Part shown: piece after piece, positions 44,692-56,944 of the stretch
Layout of the letters: each line of letters opens with the position of its first letter
How positions within the stretch are numbered: position 1 is the first letter of the stretch
NCBI GenBank assembly: GCA_025531455.1
Contig: JAMYHL010000009.1
Span: forward strand, 434,001-498,000
DNA from: Apiotrichum sp. Y4204
Taxonomy: Eukaryota > Basidiomycota > Tremellomycetes > Trichosporonales > Trichosporonaceae
Direction of reading: 5' to 3'
Length of the DNA stretch: 64,000 nucleotides
The notes under the pieces: generated by a model
Seen by the model: only the letters and a program-made list of their open reading frames with translations
Told to the model about the DNA's origin: nothing
The model's database searches: none
Position numbers and translations under genes: made by a program

Positions 44692-46464
44692 GGCCACCCG
44701 TCGGCAGATTATGGAACCTCAGTGAGCGCCGAATGTCGTAGTTAGAGCGTGGTGGATGGAAACGGACGATTTGACGGAGGATTGGCGGTGCAAAAATGGC
44801 ATCGCACCCGAGATTGTGTTTTGGCTGCGGTGGATCTGCGGATCTGCGGGGTCGGCTATTTCCGTCATTTTCATCTGGGACATCTGACGGAATCGAAGCT
44901 GGAGTCGGCCATGCGTGATGCACAGGCTCGTCGAGCTCGGGAATGAAGACTGACCACTGAACGAGCAGTGGGGAGTAAACAGGCTTCATATGAATGACAA
45001 CTGGTCTCACCCTTATGCCGTCCGGCTTGGGACCTGCCGACCATCAAGTTTGACATCTATGAGTGTCCAGTGATCTTTGTGATACGTGATACCCGTGTTC
45101 TATTCCTCACGACAGTCATGCAGATCTGGGATTCTGGAAACTGCGGCACACGGCGATCCCCAAATCAGGATCTCCGTCCTCTCTCACAAGGTCGTGTTCC
45201 TAGGCATTCAACGTGGTACGAGAAAGAACGACTGGCGAGCTAGCGAAGTGCTAAGCACATGCACGAACATACTCTCACAGGGCTGCTCGTGACGCTCTAT
45301 GATATATGAGTAGACCGTCAAATTTCAACAGTATCCCGTAATCCCTTTGTGGGCCTGGTCAAAATGCTCAGAGACACGGCGCGCGTGTGTCGCCCCCACA
45401 GGCAGCCTGATCTTGTTGAGATGCTGACCGACATTGCTGCCTTGCGGAGTTCCAATCCTCACTGCATCACAGCGGGAGAGGACGTAGAGGCGACGTGTAT
45501 CGTAAGCAGTTTGATGCTATTCACCAGGAACATGCGAGGATGTCTCTATTGCAATCGGTTGCTCGCTCTCGAGGACATTGATGGTGTGGGATGTGGTATA
45601 TGTCTGGTGGATGGGACAGGTCGCTTCTAAGGACTCGCGGGGGATTGATATAATCCTCACGAACCTGCCAGGGTACCTGTTCAGATATCACCTGGGGCTC
45701 CGGGACACCTTCCCCATCGCAGACCCGGTACACGGCTTGGGACGCGGCTTGGCACGCAGGAGATGGGCAGGTGGTGCGCCGGTCTCGGTCGGTGCCGATC
45801 GGTGTACGCCGGCGGCGCTGGTGCCGAGAACAACTGGCAGAGCGCAGCGTGTGGAAGAACGCCAGACTCTTGGACACTTGTGCGCCAGGCACAAGCCCGT
45901 CCCCGAGCAAGAGCGTATCAGCCGGCAATACGGTGTCCATTCCCCGTCCCCGAGAGTAACTTGTTGATACCCGCGTTGAATGCTTGGGCACATGGCACCT
46001 GACCAGGCTACGTCGTGGCCGTCGTGGCCGCCTCGGGGTGCGGCTTTCGGCCGCGCCACTGGATCCCCGCCGTAGGGAACGCTGTCTGTGTAGTGGCGCA
46101 GTGGTGTGCTGGCTACCATGCTGTATTTCCACCATGTTCACGTCGGACAAGGCCGGTCCGCTAATGATCCAGGGCCTATCCGGGGCCCGCACTCTCTGCC
46201 CCACATCAACAACAACTGTAACCGATGGATGAATGCTGCATCAACTAAGAGTTGCCATCACATCAGAGCGTTGGAAGACATATCAGCTTTACGCCAATTT
46301 CCAGAGACGACGAGGCGCCAAGTATATAACTGGCGTGTCAAACCGCATCAACAAGTCCTCTCTTCAACAATCTCCAGGCTTGAGGCTGGACCTTCCTACT
46401 TTCATTAGATCAAACCTAGCTTGAACCACCCCTCCTATTCTCCACCCATCCCCGGAACGATATC
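44692..46464. other. Long divergent upstream region, no supported gene
   Basis: 1.77 kb between the Zn2Cys6 gene (minus) and the monooxygenase (plus). Frames of up to 227 codons exist on the minus strand (45521-46204), but I see no recognisable domain, and two overlapping frames are equally open. Confidence 0.5.
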
Positions 46465-48355
46465 ATGACCATCACGCTCGAGGACAAGGACCGCGAGGCG
46501 CTGCACGCCAAGTACCGCGAGGAGCGGGACAAGCGCCTGCGCTCCGACGGTATTGGGCAATGGCGTCCGCTCAAGGGCATCGTCGCGGCCGAGGACCACG
46601 ACCCGTACACCAAGGTAGAGCCGCGCGAGCCGATCCACGACCACGTCGAGCTGCTCTTCCTCGGCGGCGGGTTTGCCGGTTTGACGGTGTGCGCACGCCT
46701 CAAGCAGCAGGGCTTTGACGACTTCCGCATCCTCGAGAGCGGCGGCGACTTTGGCGGCGTCTGGTACTGGAACCGCTTCCCCGGAGCGATGTGCGACACG
46801 GCCGCGATGGTGTATCTCCCCCTCCTTGAGGAGACGGGAACGGTGCCGAGCGCAAAGTACGTTCGCGGGCCCGAGATTCTTGCCCACGCGCACCGCCTCG
46901 CGCGCAAGTTTGATCTCTACCCTCATGCGCTGTTCAGCACGCACCTCGAGACCATTACCTGGGAGGAGGAGAATGCCCGCTGGCGCGTGAAGACCAAGGA
47001 GGGCGACGAATTTACCGCCACGAGCGTCGCGATGGGCACCGGTCCGCTCAACAAGCCCCATCTGCCCGGTATTGAGGGGCTCGAGAACTTCAAGGGCAAG
47101 GCGTTCCACACCGCGCGCTGGGACTTTGAGGCGACGGGAGGCGGCTGGAACGGCGAGGTCATGGAGAAGCTCAAGGACAAGCGCGTCGGCGTCATTGGGA
47201 CTGGTGCCACCGCAGTGCAGTGTATCCCGCAGCTTGGCCGTGACAGCGGCGAACTGTTCGTGTTCCAGCGCACCCCGTCGGCCGTCGCGCCGCGGAACAA
47301 CCACCCCATCGAGCCCGACTCGGTAGCCGCGCTCGAGAAGGGGTGGCAGTCCAAGTGGCTGCGCAACTTCACCCAGCTCCAGAGCACTGGCTTCGCGGAG
47401 GACGACTTTGTGATGGACGGATGGACCGACAATGCCAAGCGCATTGCGGCACGCATGATGGAGCGCGCTGCTGCTGCGGGCAAGTCGCCCGCCGAGCTCA
47501 CCAACGAAGACTTTATGCAGGCGTACTACGTCTCGGACGACGAAGTCTCTGAGGCTATCCGCGGCCGCGTTGATGAGATTGTCAACGACAAGGAGACCGC
47601 ACAGAAGCTCAAGGCGTGGTACAGGCAGTTCTGCAAGCGACGTGAGTCCTAAGGACTGGATATATTCGATTTCCACCAAGCTAACCGCAGCGTGCTACCA
47701 TGACGAGTATCTCCCGACGTTCAACCGCCCGAACGTCCACCTCATCGATACCGACGGGCAGGGAGTCGAGCGTGTCGATGAGACAGGCATCTGGGCAAAT
47801 GGGAAGCACTACCCCGTCGACGTGCTCGTCTACGCGACCGGCTTCGAGTTCAATTCGTCGTACACTTTCAAGTCGGGCCTCGAGGTGTACGGCCGCAACG
47901 GTCAGACACTCACAGACGCGTGGTCGAACGGCATGCGCACCCTGCACGGCATGCACATCCACAACTTCCCAAATCTGTACATTGTCGGTCTGTCGCAGGG
48001 CTCGGCGCTGGCCTCGAACGTCACGTCAAACTACACCGACCAGGGACTCACGCTCGCCGCAATTCTCAAGAAGCAGCGCGAGCTCGGCGCTCGCACCGTT
48101 GAGCCCCCGCTGGCAGCACAGGACGCGTGGGCCAAGCTCATGCTTAGCGCGCCACGGGCCATCATCGGCGGACCGGACTGCACGCCCGGCTACTACAACA
48201 ACGAGGGCCAGGAGGAGGGCGACAAGGAGAAGCTCAACTTTGGGCGGTACCCGAAGGGGTCCCTCGCGTTCTTCGACTACATTGACGAGTGGCGCAACGA
48301 CGGCAAGTTTACTGGTCTCGAGTTTGATGGCAAACCCATCGCCGTCGCCGAGTAG
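46465..48355 (+). CDS. Baeyer-Villiger monooxygenase (cyclohexanone/steroid monooxygenase-like)
   Basis: Flavin- and NADPH-dependent enzyme that inserts oxygen next to a ketone to form an ester or lactone. Two exons (46465-47641, 47691-48355) close to 613 residues. First Rossmann motif GGGFAG (67-72), Baeyer-Villiger fingerprint F-x-G-x3-H-x3-W at 209-219, second dinucleotide motif GVIGTGATA (242-250), then the ATGFEFN segment in exon 2. FGGVWYWNRFPGAMCD is typical of class B Baeyer-Villiger enzymes. The substrate cannot be told; such enzymes often serve ketone catabolism or secondary metabolism. Divergent from a Zn2Cys6 regulator. Confidence 0.94.
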
Positions 48356-48722
48356 TGTCTGTGTTGTAGGTCAGGGTGGTGTCAGTAGTTGTTCTTGGGT
48401 CTGAATGTTGTCGTTTTGTTAGTAAAGTGTGTAAAGTGCATGCAGTCAACTGAACTAGTGTTGCATGTGGAACCTGCGGTGCACAAACGGGTCGCACCAT
48501 GCGCCGATCAACTCCAACCGCCTGCACCACAAGATCCTCCCGTTCTGTTTCTCACGGAGATCGAAGCATATGTCACACATGCATGCTCCTTCTCGCGCCA
48601 AACGCGCAATGCCATCCGGAGCACCTCAGAGAGATCTAGAGAAGAAACCCGTCTTTCGTTCAGCAAAAACGACACCTCGCACGAGATTTTCTCATTGCGC
48701 GCATCGGGATCGAACACCAGAA
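48356..48722. other. Intergenic
   Basis: 367 bp between the monooxygenase stop and the tRNA-Thr 3' end; nothing recognised. Confidence 0.55.
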
Positions 48723-48807
48723 TGCCCCGTAGCCGACTTGAACGACTGACCTTGTCATGCCCGTGATTGGGTACTAGTGACACGCTCTACCACTGAGCTA
48801 ACGGGGC
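48723..48807 (-). tRNA. tRNA-Thr(AGT) with 13-nt intron
   Basis: Acceptor GCCCCGT/ACGGGGC with discriminator A, D arm GCTCAGTGGTAGAGC, anticodon stem TGTCA/TGACA, T arm AGTCG-TTCAAGT-CGGCT. The anticodon AGT is at 48773-48775 (minus strand); the intron 48759-48771 follows position 37. Confidence 0.9.
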
Positions 48808-48960
48808 GGTACGAAGCGCGTTTCCGGAGGCCCGCCGTCGCGTATCACGCCCGACTTGCGACGCGCCGAACCCCGCGAAGCTGTCTCGGCTATAGATGTT
48901 TTGAGGAAAGCCTCCCCGGAGTCGCTCCTTACGTCTCGGTCACTTCCTTAGGTCACTTCC

Positions 48961-49728
48961 TTACTTGCGGTTAGACATGGCGACGAACCGCATCGGCTCG
49001 CCGCGCACATCGATGCTGGTCTCTTGGAGGACGCGGAACCCGAGCGAGGAGTAGAACCTGATCTGAACAATCAGCCCACGCTCGCAGCTTAGCTGCCTTC
49101 GGCCGCACTCTACTCACATTCTCATCTGTCTGCGTCGTGAGGGCTACACTCCTCCCGGCTCCCTCCGCCTCGCGGATCAGTTCCCGGACCAGTGCGCCAG
49201 CGAGCCCGCGCCGCCGCGCGGCAGGCGCGGTACACAGGAAACTGATATAGTATTGGTCGTCCCCATATGCTTGGCTCTCGAAGGCATGCAGCGTGGCAAA
49301 GAGCTACTGTCAGCCAAGCACGACCGGGTAGCGTACCTCCTTCTCCACGGCCGCCGCTTCTGGGGTTATTCGCTCGGCCAGGGCGGCAGAGTACGGTGTC
49401 GGCGCCGCATGCCTGCTGTCAGTCCAGTTGTGTGGGAGACTCACAAGTCCAAGGTTCCCGGGGGGTTCACGACCATGACAGCTCCGACGCCCTCGTCCAC
49501 GCGCGCAATCGTCACATCCAGATCCCGCACGCTCTCGTACAACCGCGACCGCATGCGCAGGGCGTTGTACCCCTCCACATCGGGGACGTCGCGGTAGACC
49601 TGCTGCGAGATGGGGTCGTTGGTCGAGTTGAAGCACTCGATTAGCACGGCGGCGACGGGTTCCAGCGCCGACGCGGTCAGCTGCCGGAGACGTTCTATCC
49701 GGATGGCGGGGGAGGACGAGTTGGGCAT
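48961..49728 (-). CDS. GNAT-family N-acetyltransferase
   Basis: Acetyl-CoA-dependent acyltransferase of unknown substrate. Exons 49445-49728, 49337-49412, 49118-49303 and 48961-49062 close to 215 residues. The acetyl-CoA binding loop is visible as RRRGLAGALVRELIREAE in exon 3 (motif A, R/Q-x2-G-x-G/A), preceded by the beta strand YYISFLCTAP. The C-terminal FYSSLGFRVLQE matches motif B. The start at 49728 is the first ATG of the frame with a Ser-rich leader. Neighbours give no hint of the substrate. Confidence 0.85.
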
Positions 49729-50596
49729 CAAGAGGGTTGATGATTGTCGGTCTTGTGATACAGGCTAGGTGGTTGAGGTTTGTGTGTTTACAACTCGAGG
49801 CAGGTACAACCCACATTCAACTGGGCCCGAATTTTGGTAATGGTTTGGTGGGCACAACAAGATGTTTTTGACACTCAACAATAGCCCACGACGTCAACAG
49901 CTCAGTTTGAATGCGTCCACTAACTTCAGGGGACGCGATATTTCTAGCTGATATCCCTCTTCTCACTCTCTTCTCCTACCCTCTAGCCCTCTTCTCTTTG
50001 TATCGATGTGACATCCTGACCATCCTGACATAGTGCATTCAGTATGTTATCGCTATTGACCAGTGACGCTGATCGCACTGATTTCTAACCTCTTCACCTT
50101 GCTGTCGAGTCAGATAAGGAGCTGGGCGTACGAGATGAGCCGTGGACAATAGCATACTAAGAGCTGTGGTTGAGAAGAACTAAGCAAAAGGGCGTGTTGG
50201 CCAATGTTGTTCAATCATGACAACTTGGTCTTCCACCTTCCGAATGTGCCACCTGGCAAAACGCATTTGATTCCTCAACGCGATGAAGGCGAACTCTGCT
50301 GGGTCCTGACAGCTACTGTATGTCCTCAAGAGTCATTCAAATCAGACAGTGCACTGTACAGTAAAGCATCCGAGCTTCACAGACGCTCGTAAGACTCATG
50401 TATAAGATCTCAATGACGGAATGCCCTGGACTTGCTAAATGTGAGCTTCATGAGCTGGGTGTGTGGCACTTGCTACCACACCACACAAATGGCCCCAAAC
50501 TCGGTACACTGACCCTTCTCACCTTCCCCGCCCACTTTCAGAGGCCGTAGCGCATGCACACGCCTGCAGAGGAACACGAAGTAGCCAAAAAACGTA
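49729..50596. other. Intergenic
   Basis: 868 bp; promoter of the acetyltransferase at its left edge, otherwise AT-richer sequence without a supported gene. Confidence 0.55.
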
Positions 50597-50685
50597 GGCC
50601 CTTGCCCGGATTTGAACCGAGGACCGCTCCCAGAACTGTTTTGCAACACCCAAAGAGAGCATGATAACGACTACACCACAAGAGC
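50597..50685 (-). tRNA. tRNA-Pro(TGG) with 16-nt intron
   Basis: Acceptor GCTCTTG/CAAGGGC with discriminator C, as usual for eukaryotic tRNA-Pro. T arm CTCGG-TTCAAAT-CCGGG, anticodon stem CTCTC/GGGAG with one wobble pair. The anticodon TGG is at 50650-50652 (minus strand); the intron 50633-50648 follows position 37. A Gln(TTG) reading with a shifted stem is possible but leaves a less regular variable loop. Confidence 0.82.
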
Positions 50686-51041
50686 ATGAGCTTCCGCGTT
50701 CAAAAATCGACCTGGGCTATAAAGGGCTGCATTGATACGATGCGCGCGCCAAGTCGAATGTGACCTCGTGTTAGGATTACGTTGTGACTGAGGTTGTTTG
50801 GGATCTTTTGGAAAAGCGGAGATCTGGAAGTGCCTGAAACACACAGGGGCGCACTCAACGTTCTGCTTGTTCGAGGGAAGTGAGCTCATCGGGCCACTTC
50901 CGAATATGGGAGTCATACAAGATACATGATTGTCGTCTACGAGGACCCTCGTCCTACAGAGTGATGGTGCGTAACAGTTGCTATATATGGTGTACAAGTT
51001 AGAATGTTGTGTGTGTGTGTATGAATGTTGAATCTTGGACG
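50686..51041. other. Intergenic
   Basis: 356 bp with a GT dinucleotide run at 51008-51021; nothing else seen. Confidence 0.55.
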
Positions 51042-54000
51042 TTACCGCGGCGTGCCCCACCATCCGAACGGCCCCCGGCGTAAAGGCGCCGCTGGTGCTG
51101 CTGGCGATGGTGCCCGCGGGGCGGCTGAGGGTGTCGGAGACACAGAGGCGGGAACGGAGGCCTCATCACTCGAGGGCTGGCTGGGCATGCGACCCGTCCT
51201 GACCAGCTCGCGCAGCTCCTCCTCGCTGCGAAGTAGCTCAGCCAGTTCCGGGCGATCATGGGGAGCGGCTGTCTGCTCGGGGATTGGATGGGGGAGGCTC
51301 TCAAACATGCTGCCCTGGAACATTGGGGGAGAGGCAATCGTGGGGGAGGTGGTTGCGGAGGGCACAGTCGGAGTCGAGCCGGGAATAGAGGGCGATATAT
51401 TGGCAGCATTTATCAGCATCGGCATCGGACCCGGCGAAGGTGTGCGTCCACCAAACTCGGGGGTGCGGTACGGGTTCCATCGACCTTGAACAAAGCGGAG
51501 CGAGCTGTTAGTTTCCCGTGACTGGGAGCTGAGCTGGCTCGAACCCGACGATCCGTGACTGTCCTTGGTGCTTTGGGTGCCAAATGCCTGTCCGCTGCGG
51601 AGTGTGGGTGCCGACTTGCTCGCCGCTTGTTGCACGGCGCCGAACTCGTTGTATACTTTGACGTTTGGCTGCGCGTCTCCCAGGCTGGAGACAGTTTCTG
51701 ATGGCTGTGGTGTGTGGGAGAGAAGATCGCCGAGAGAGCGAGATGCGCCAGTCGGGGCCGCCCGAGATGGGGCCAATGCAGCCGGATAGCGGCCTGACGC
51801 AACCTCTACTGGCGCAACCATTGTGGTGGAACCAAAGGGCGACAGCATCATGTCGCCGCCCACTAACCAGGACGATGACAAAGTTGGATCGAGTGGTGGT
51901 GGCGCAGCACGGTTCAACCCCGGCAGCGGACTAATGAGGCGTCCAGGCGCACCATAAAGCCCCATATGCTGAGGCGGGGCAAGGCTAGCAGTGGGAACGG
52001 CAGGGAGCGCCTTTTCGTGATACGACTGAGAACGTTTGTTGGGCGGTGCGATCGCTCCGAAAGTCGTGTTTGCGGGACTCGTTAGCGTCGTGTCCACAGA
52101 TGCGGCGCGGCCCAGGGCAGCACCACCCCAGGGATAGTCCGGCGATGCTGTGGTGCCGGACGGACGCTCATTGCTGCTCCCGGTTCCGAGAGATGAGCTG
52201 GGACCAAGGCCAGCGAGAACCAAACCCGGCATTCGCGGAGTCGAACTGGAATGAATACTGGGCGTCAGTTGGGATCGCGAAAACCTCATAACTGAACGTA
52301 CTCTTGTGAGGCTTGACGGTCCTCTGTGCTACCAAACGTGCCAACGCTCGTATTGCGTTCGGTCCATGAGCGACGGGTACCAGCAAAAATATCCGAACTC
52401 GGCGGGAGGCGAGTGCCAGTGCGGTCGCGAGCACGTTCGCGACGGGGAACAGGAGGCGCACCAAACTCGGACGCCGGAAACGAGCGGTGAAAGGTCGTTG
52501 AACCTGATCCGGCGGAATCGTACTGCGAAGGTGTTGGAGTGTTTCGTTCTCTCTCGCCGTCTTCGCGAAGCGCCTCGGCACCAGCTCCCGACATTATCCC
52601 CAGACCGATGCCGGCAGCGGCGTGAGACATAAACGCCCCCTCCTCGGGAATTGTGGATACTCTGGGACCACCACCGCGGCCAGACGCCCCGCTCCCGCCG
52701 GACCGGTCGGAATAGCGCGAGCCGCCACTTGACGACCCGGAATTGCTTCCCAAAGATCCGTGCTCGCCGCGAACGTGGCGATTGTGGCTTGAATCGGTTT
52801 GGAGCCCACTCGAGCCCGTGTGAGGTCCACTTGAGCCAGTTTGCGGCCCGCTCGAGGCGGTATAGTACACGTCCTCATTGTCACACGCCACGTCGGAGGC
52901 TGATGCCCGTGGGACGTGGTAAAACAGTTCATCATCGCCAACGGAGATGTAAGCTCCGGTGCTGGTTCCCGAGGATCGCTTGGCACCTGTTTCTCCGCTG
53001 GCCGAGCGGGTCCCTCCGCTCCCCGACCGCGTTCCACCGCTGCCCGATGGTCTCCCACTGGAAGTCTTGGCTACAGATGAGACACTCATCAGGCCTACCA
53101 TCTTTTCCATCGTGTTCCCGCTTACGTTGCGGATCGACGATGCGAGTGACGACGACGCCGAAGACTCGGTGGTGCGAGATGAGCCGCTGGCTCGCCGCCC
53201 AAGACCGAGACTGCGAAGGAGCGCAAGTCCAGCTATAGATCCTCCCGTCGCCGCCATCCCAGCCGACACCACGCCGCGATCTCGTCGGTGTTGCTTCAAC
53301 AGGGTGGCGTGTTCATCCCCCGATCTCACGTCGTCTTCCTCCGATGTGAGACTGGTTGGACTGTGAGGATCAGCACTATCAGGCCCCCCTGTGGGCGTGA
53401 TGGTCCCAGCGGCCCCAAGCTCCCCAGGATGCAACCCAGAGCCTTCGGGTCCTGGCTTCTCCGAAGGGTCATGCGGTGGGACAAATGTCCATTGCTTGGA
53501 ATCGCGGAAGGCGGCCGTCCGCCGGTCCTCCGAGTCGCTTCGCCGCTTGTTCAAGCAGCACCAAAGGATGGCAATAATAGCAATCAAGACCAATATCGGG
53601 ACCAGAACTGCCGGAAGAATCGTGCGGAGTTTGTTGCTGTTGGAAGGCGCGAGGGGTTGCATCTGCCCACTGCTTGTGGGAATTGGACTCGTTGTGGGCG
53701 ACGGCAATGACCTGGTTGGTGGTGGTGTCGCTTGTGTTCGTGAGGATAATGTGGAGGAGGAAGCAGTGGGGGAAGAGGATGATGAGGATGATGAGGATGT
53801 TGATGATGGGGTGGTGGAGGGTGATGCGGATGGTGATGCTGATGGTGATGTGGATGGTGAAGAGGTGGAGGAAGATGAGGGCGGAATTGCAGAAGTTGTT
53901 GGTGCTGTCGTGAGGCTCGTCGATGGAGGCGGAGAAGGACCTCCGTAGCTCCATCCCTCCCCAAGTGGTATACTTGGGCCATAATCTGTGCAAGTCAGAA

Positions 54001-54369
54001 AAGTCCGTAATGGATGTCGTTGAAGAAAGTGACTGGGACGTGTGGTGTTATGTCATGAATCGTTCGCCGGCGTGGACGCGGTTGATTTCTTTTCTCCCTA
54101 CAAGCACCAAAACTGAACGTACATGGTAGGGGGAGATCCACGATGACTCCAGTCGTAACCTGCTGTCCGTCGATGACAGTCACATACTGCGCGTTAGCGG
54201 ATGTCTCGGAAGGGCACTAGTATCTGCTCATTGCGCTACCCACCTGGCTCCACGACATCCAGTCTGGCAGCGCCTGGCCGTTCGGCATTACTCCGGCGCG
54301 CGGGACAGGCTGCGCGTGCTCGCAGCCGACAACGGCGCACCATATTCGGCGCGGCATGTTGGCCACCAT
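51042..54369 (-). CDS. Single-pass membrane protein with Ser/Thr-rich ectodomain and long disordered tail
   Basis: Not recognised at family level. Exons 54244-54369, 54123-54186, 52302-53985 and 51042-52257 close to 1,029 residues. Residues 1-75 hold a compact, Cys/Trp-containing segment; about 85-185 are almost only Ser, Thr and Pro, a mucin-like, probably O-mannosylated stretch. One hydrophobic helix (about 187-209, ILPAVLVPILVLIAIIAILW) is followed by CC and basic residues. The remaining 800 residues are Ser/Gly/Pro-rich with GSGGTRSGSGGTRS-type and SSGxxTGSSG repeats. The layout recalls fungal wall-stress sensors (Wsc/Mid2 type), but I see no WSC domain. No clear signal peptide in this model, so the true start may be upstream. 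Confidence 0.7.
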
Positions 54370-55966
54370 GCTGAAGATGGTGAGAGATGAACGATGAGGT
54401 GAATTTTGTGGTGGATGAGGATGTGGAGAGTTCAAGATGTGGTGTGGTGAGAATCGTTCTGTGGTTGTTTGTGCTTGAAAGAGCTAGTCCACCCAGCGAT
54501 GTTGCGGTTGTTCAGCGATCAGCGCTGCACCGCCGAGAGCCGAGGAGATCGAGGGGGGAATGTACGGACATTACATTATGCACAGAAAAACAAGGGGGAA
54601 TTCCACACTCCCACCCCTGAGGAATCCCCTTTGGCCCTCTTGTCCCTTGTCCGGCAGCCCATCCTTTGCGCACCTCCCAAGCCGCGTCCGGCAGTCACAG
54701 CAGGAGCTGGAGATCTTTACGGCCCAAAGGCATTGGGCCTCCGCTGTTGATCTGTTGCTAGGCGTTGTGCTTCCATACCCAACTCTATCCAAGAAGGCTC
54801 GCGAGACCTGCATGCTCTTGGGTGAGGAAAAGGGACGGCTACATTATTCCGACATTATTCTCACCCACCCTTTCTGTGGAGAGAGATGGCGCTTTGAGGG
54901 TTGAGCGGGAGGAAACGGCGTCTTTGGCAGAAGGAGTGGGGGAACAGGCACAGAACGGTGGACGGGGAGGAGCGCCCGGCTGATGTCCAGAACTGCGCCA
55001 TGCACTGCGCCAAGTCGGCAGCTGGCGATTTCAGGTCAGGCGCTGCGTAAATGACGAGTGTCCCAACCGACAGGACATGTCGCGCACACGCAAGGCCGCG
55101 GGGAATGCACGTCGTAAGCATCTCGGCACGGCGCGAGATGGCTGTCCCTCTTTTAGTCGTCGGATGGCGTACCTCGAAAACGAGAACATTACTTCCAGGA
55201 TCCGGGACCCAGAGCGTGCTGTGCATGGGCGACGGAGGGTACGAGCGTGCCCGTTGTGTATTGTATCGTGGAGGTCTCTGCATATCTCTGTATGTGCACT
55301 AGCGCAGGATGCACTGCCTGTCGCCGAACAAGGGTCGCGCCGTCTCGGAAGAAAGGGCCAAAACGTGTTTACATTGATGACACTGGGGAGGCATGGGAAC
55401 CAAAGTCAAAATCAGTCGCGTGCCAGGCTACATTGCTCTGGTCTTCGCTCTTGGCGCCCTTGCTGACTGTGGTTCATAGCCGCTTGAGATTCCTCGTGAG
55501 TGCCCTTCAGGCGCCCCCATTCCACACTTTCTGCTCCACATAGCACCGATGCCCACCTCTCAGCAGTAGTGTTGTTTATTAGCCAAGGACGATGATTCCA
55601 TTAAACGCCACGCGTTGGCCAGTTGTGCGGTCGACGATATCCTTGTCTGTTTTGGGCAGCTTTGGACATCACATATATGCTTGTTTGTGGGAAACACCAT
55701 GGTCTCGTACACAGCCTCACCGTTTGGGCAATTTTGAACATGAACAGATTCGATTCTCGGAACCTCAACGGCAGACACGACGCGTCCTCCATGTGTGGGT
55801 CCGTCTTGCTGGCGTATTGGCGTGCCACGTCTCATCATGACTCGATCAGTGGATCAGTGGGACGCTAATCGTCATACACCGCATCCATGACTTCAAGTGC
55901 AACAAAGCAGCCTTCAACTATCTCATCGCCATTCATACTGATAACTAACACATCGCCCTCCCCACG
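54370..55966. other. Long divergent upstream region
   Basis: 1.6 kb between the membrane-protein gene (minus) and the phosphoesterase gene (plus). Only short frames without family features; I see no gene. Confidence 0.5.
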
Positions 55967-56944
55967 ATGGCCGCCCGGCTTACACTGTGGGAAAAGTTTC
56001 GGCGCGACCTGGTGCACGAACTCCTTATCCCACCCCAGTGCTCCACTCAATCACAACCTGACGAGACCCCCGACGACGACAATGCAAAAGCCCCAGAATC
56101 CTCGATTAAGCTCGTCTGCATCTCCGACACACACAACGGCACGCCGCCCGTGGCCGACGGCGATGTGCTCCTGCACGCGGGCGATCTGAGCAATAACGGG
56201 ACACTGCCCGAGATCCAGAGACAGCTCGACTGGCTCGCGTCTCTCCCGCACGCACACAAGGTGGTCATCGCGGGAAACCACGAGCTCCTTCTTGATCGCG
56301 GTTATCCCCACTCGCGCGCAGGCATCGACCCTACAGACCGAAGGGAACTCAACTGGCACGACATAACGTACCTCGAAGACGCCGCGACCACACTCACGGT
56401 TCCCCGCGTCGGCCGTAGTATCACAGTATACGGATCCCCGCGCACACCGGCATACGGGCCCTGGGCGTTCCAGTACCTCCGCACGGAAGCGGATGCCACT
56501 TGGCGCGACAGAATCCCAGAACATACGGACGTTCTCCTCTGCCATGGTCCCCCGCTCGGGACCCAAGACGCCGGGAAAGGGTGCGCCCACCTCCTCCGTG
56601 AGATTCGGCGTGCGCGGCCGCGCCTCGTCGTTTGTGGACACATTCATGAGGGCAGAGGGCGGGGGACTATCTATCATGATGACTGGGTGGCGAATATGAG
56701 GGAGGACGTAGTGCGGCGTACGCTAGAACGAGTGATTCCTGGTATTCTGGAGGTTCTGGCCGTTATTCTTCTCATCGTTTTTACGCGCTTGTGGGACCGC
56801 GTCCGCTTCCGCCGAAGAAAGCCTCGGCTGAGCCCCCAGCTGGGCACGACGCTCGTTATCAACGCTGCATCGGCAGGATCGAGGGGACATCCGCCGCGGA
56901 TGGACATGGAAGGGCAGCGAGCCGGGATGGTTGTGTATCTCTGA
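55967..56944 (+). CDS. Calcineurin-like metallophosphoesterase with a membrane segment
   Basis: Metal-dependent phosphoesterase resembling the MPPED1/2 (239AB) group, 325 residues, no intron needed. Metal-site motifs in order: SDTHN (53-57), AGDLSNNGT (71-79), GNHE (103-106), LLCHGPPLG and GHIHEGRG. Between GHIHEGRG and the final strand VINAAS lies an insert of about 60 residues with a strongly hydrophobic helix (IPGILEVLAVILLIVF) followed by a very basic stretch. That would anchor the enzyme in a membrane, or the domain end is displaced. Substrate unknown. Confidence 0.88.
   Translation: MAARLTLWEKFRRDLVHELLIPPQCSTQSQPDETPDDDNAKAPESSIKLVCISDTHNGTPPVADGDVLLHAGDLSNNGTLPEIQRQLDWLASLPHAHKVVIAGNHELLLDRGYPHSRAGIDPTDRRELNWHDITYLEDAATTLTVPRVGRSITVYGSPRTPAYGPWAFQYLRTEADATWRDRIPEHTDVLLCHGPPLGTQDAGKGCAHLLREIRRARPRLVVCGHIHEGRGRGTIYHDDWVANMREDVVRRTLERVIPGILEVLAVILLIVFTRLWDRVRFRRRKPRLSPQLGTTLVINAASAGSRGHPPRMDMEGQRAGMVVYL

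Noticed and set aside
45521..46204. Minus-strand frame of 227 codons upstream of the monooxygenase
   Set aside because: Overlapping frames on both strands are equally open, composition is unremarkable, and I recognise no domain or splice pattern.
54861..55283. Minus-strand frame of 140 codons between the membrane-protein and phosphoesterase genes
   Set aside because: No family features; length is within chance for this GC content.
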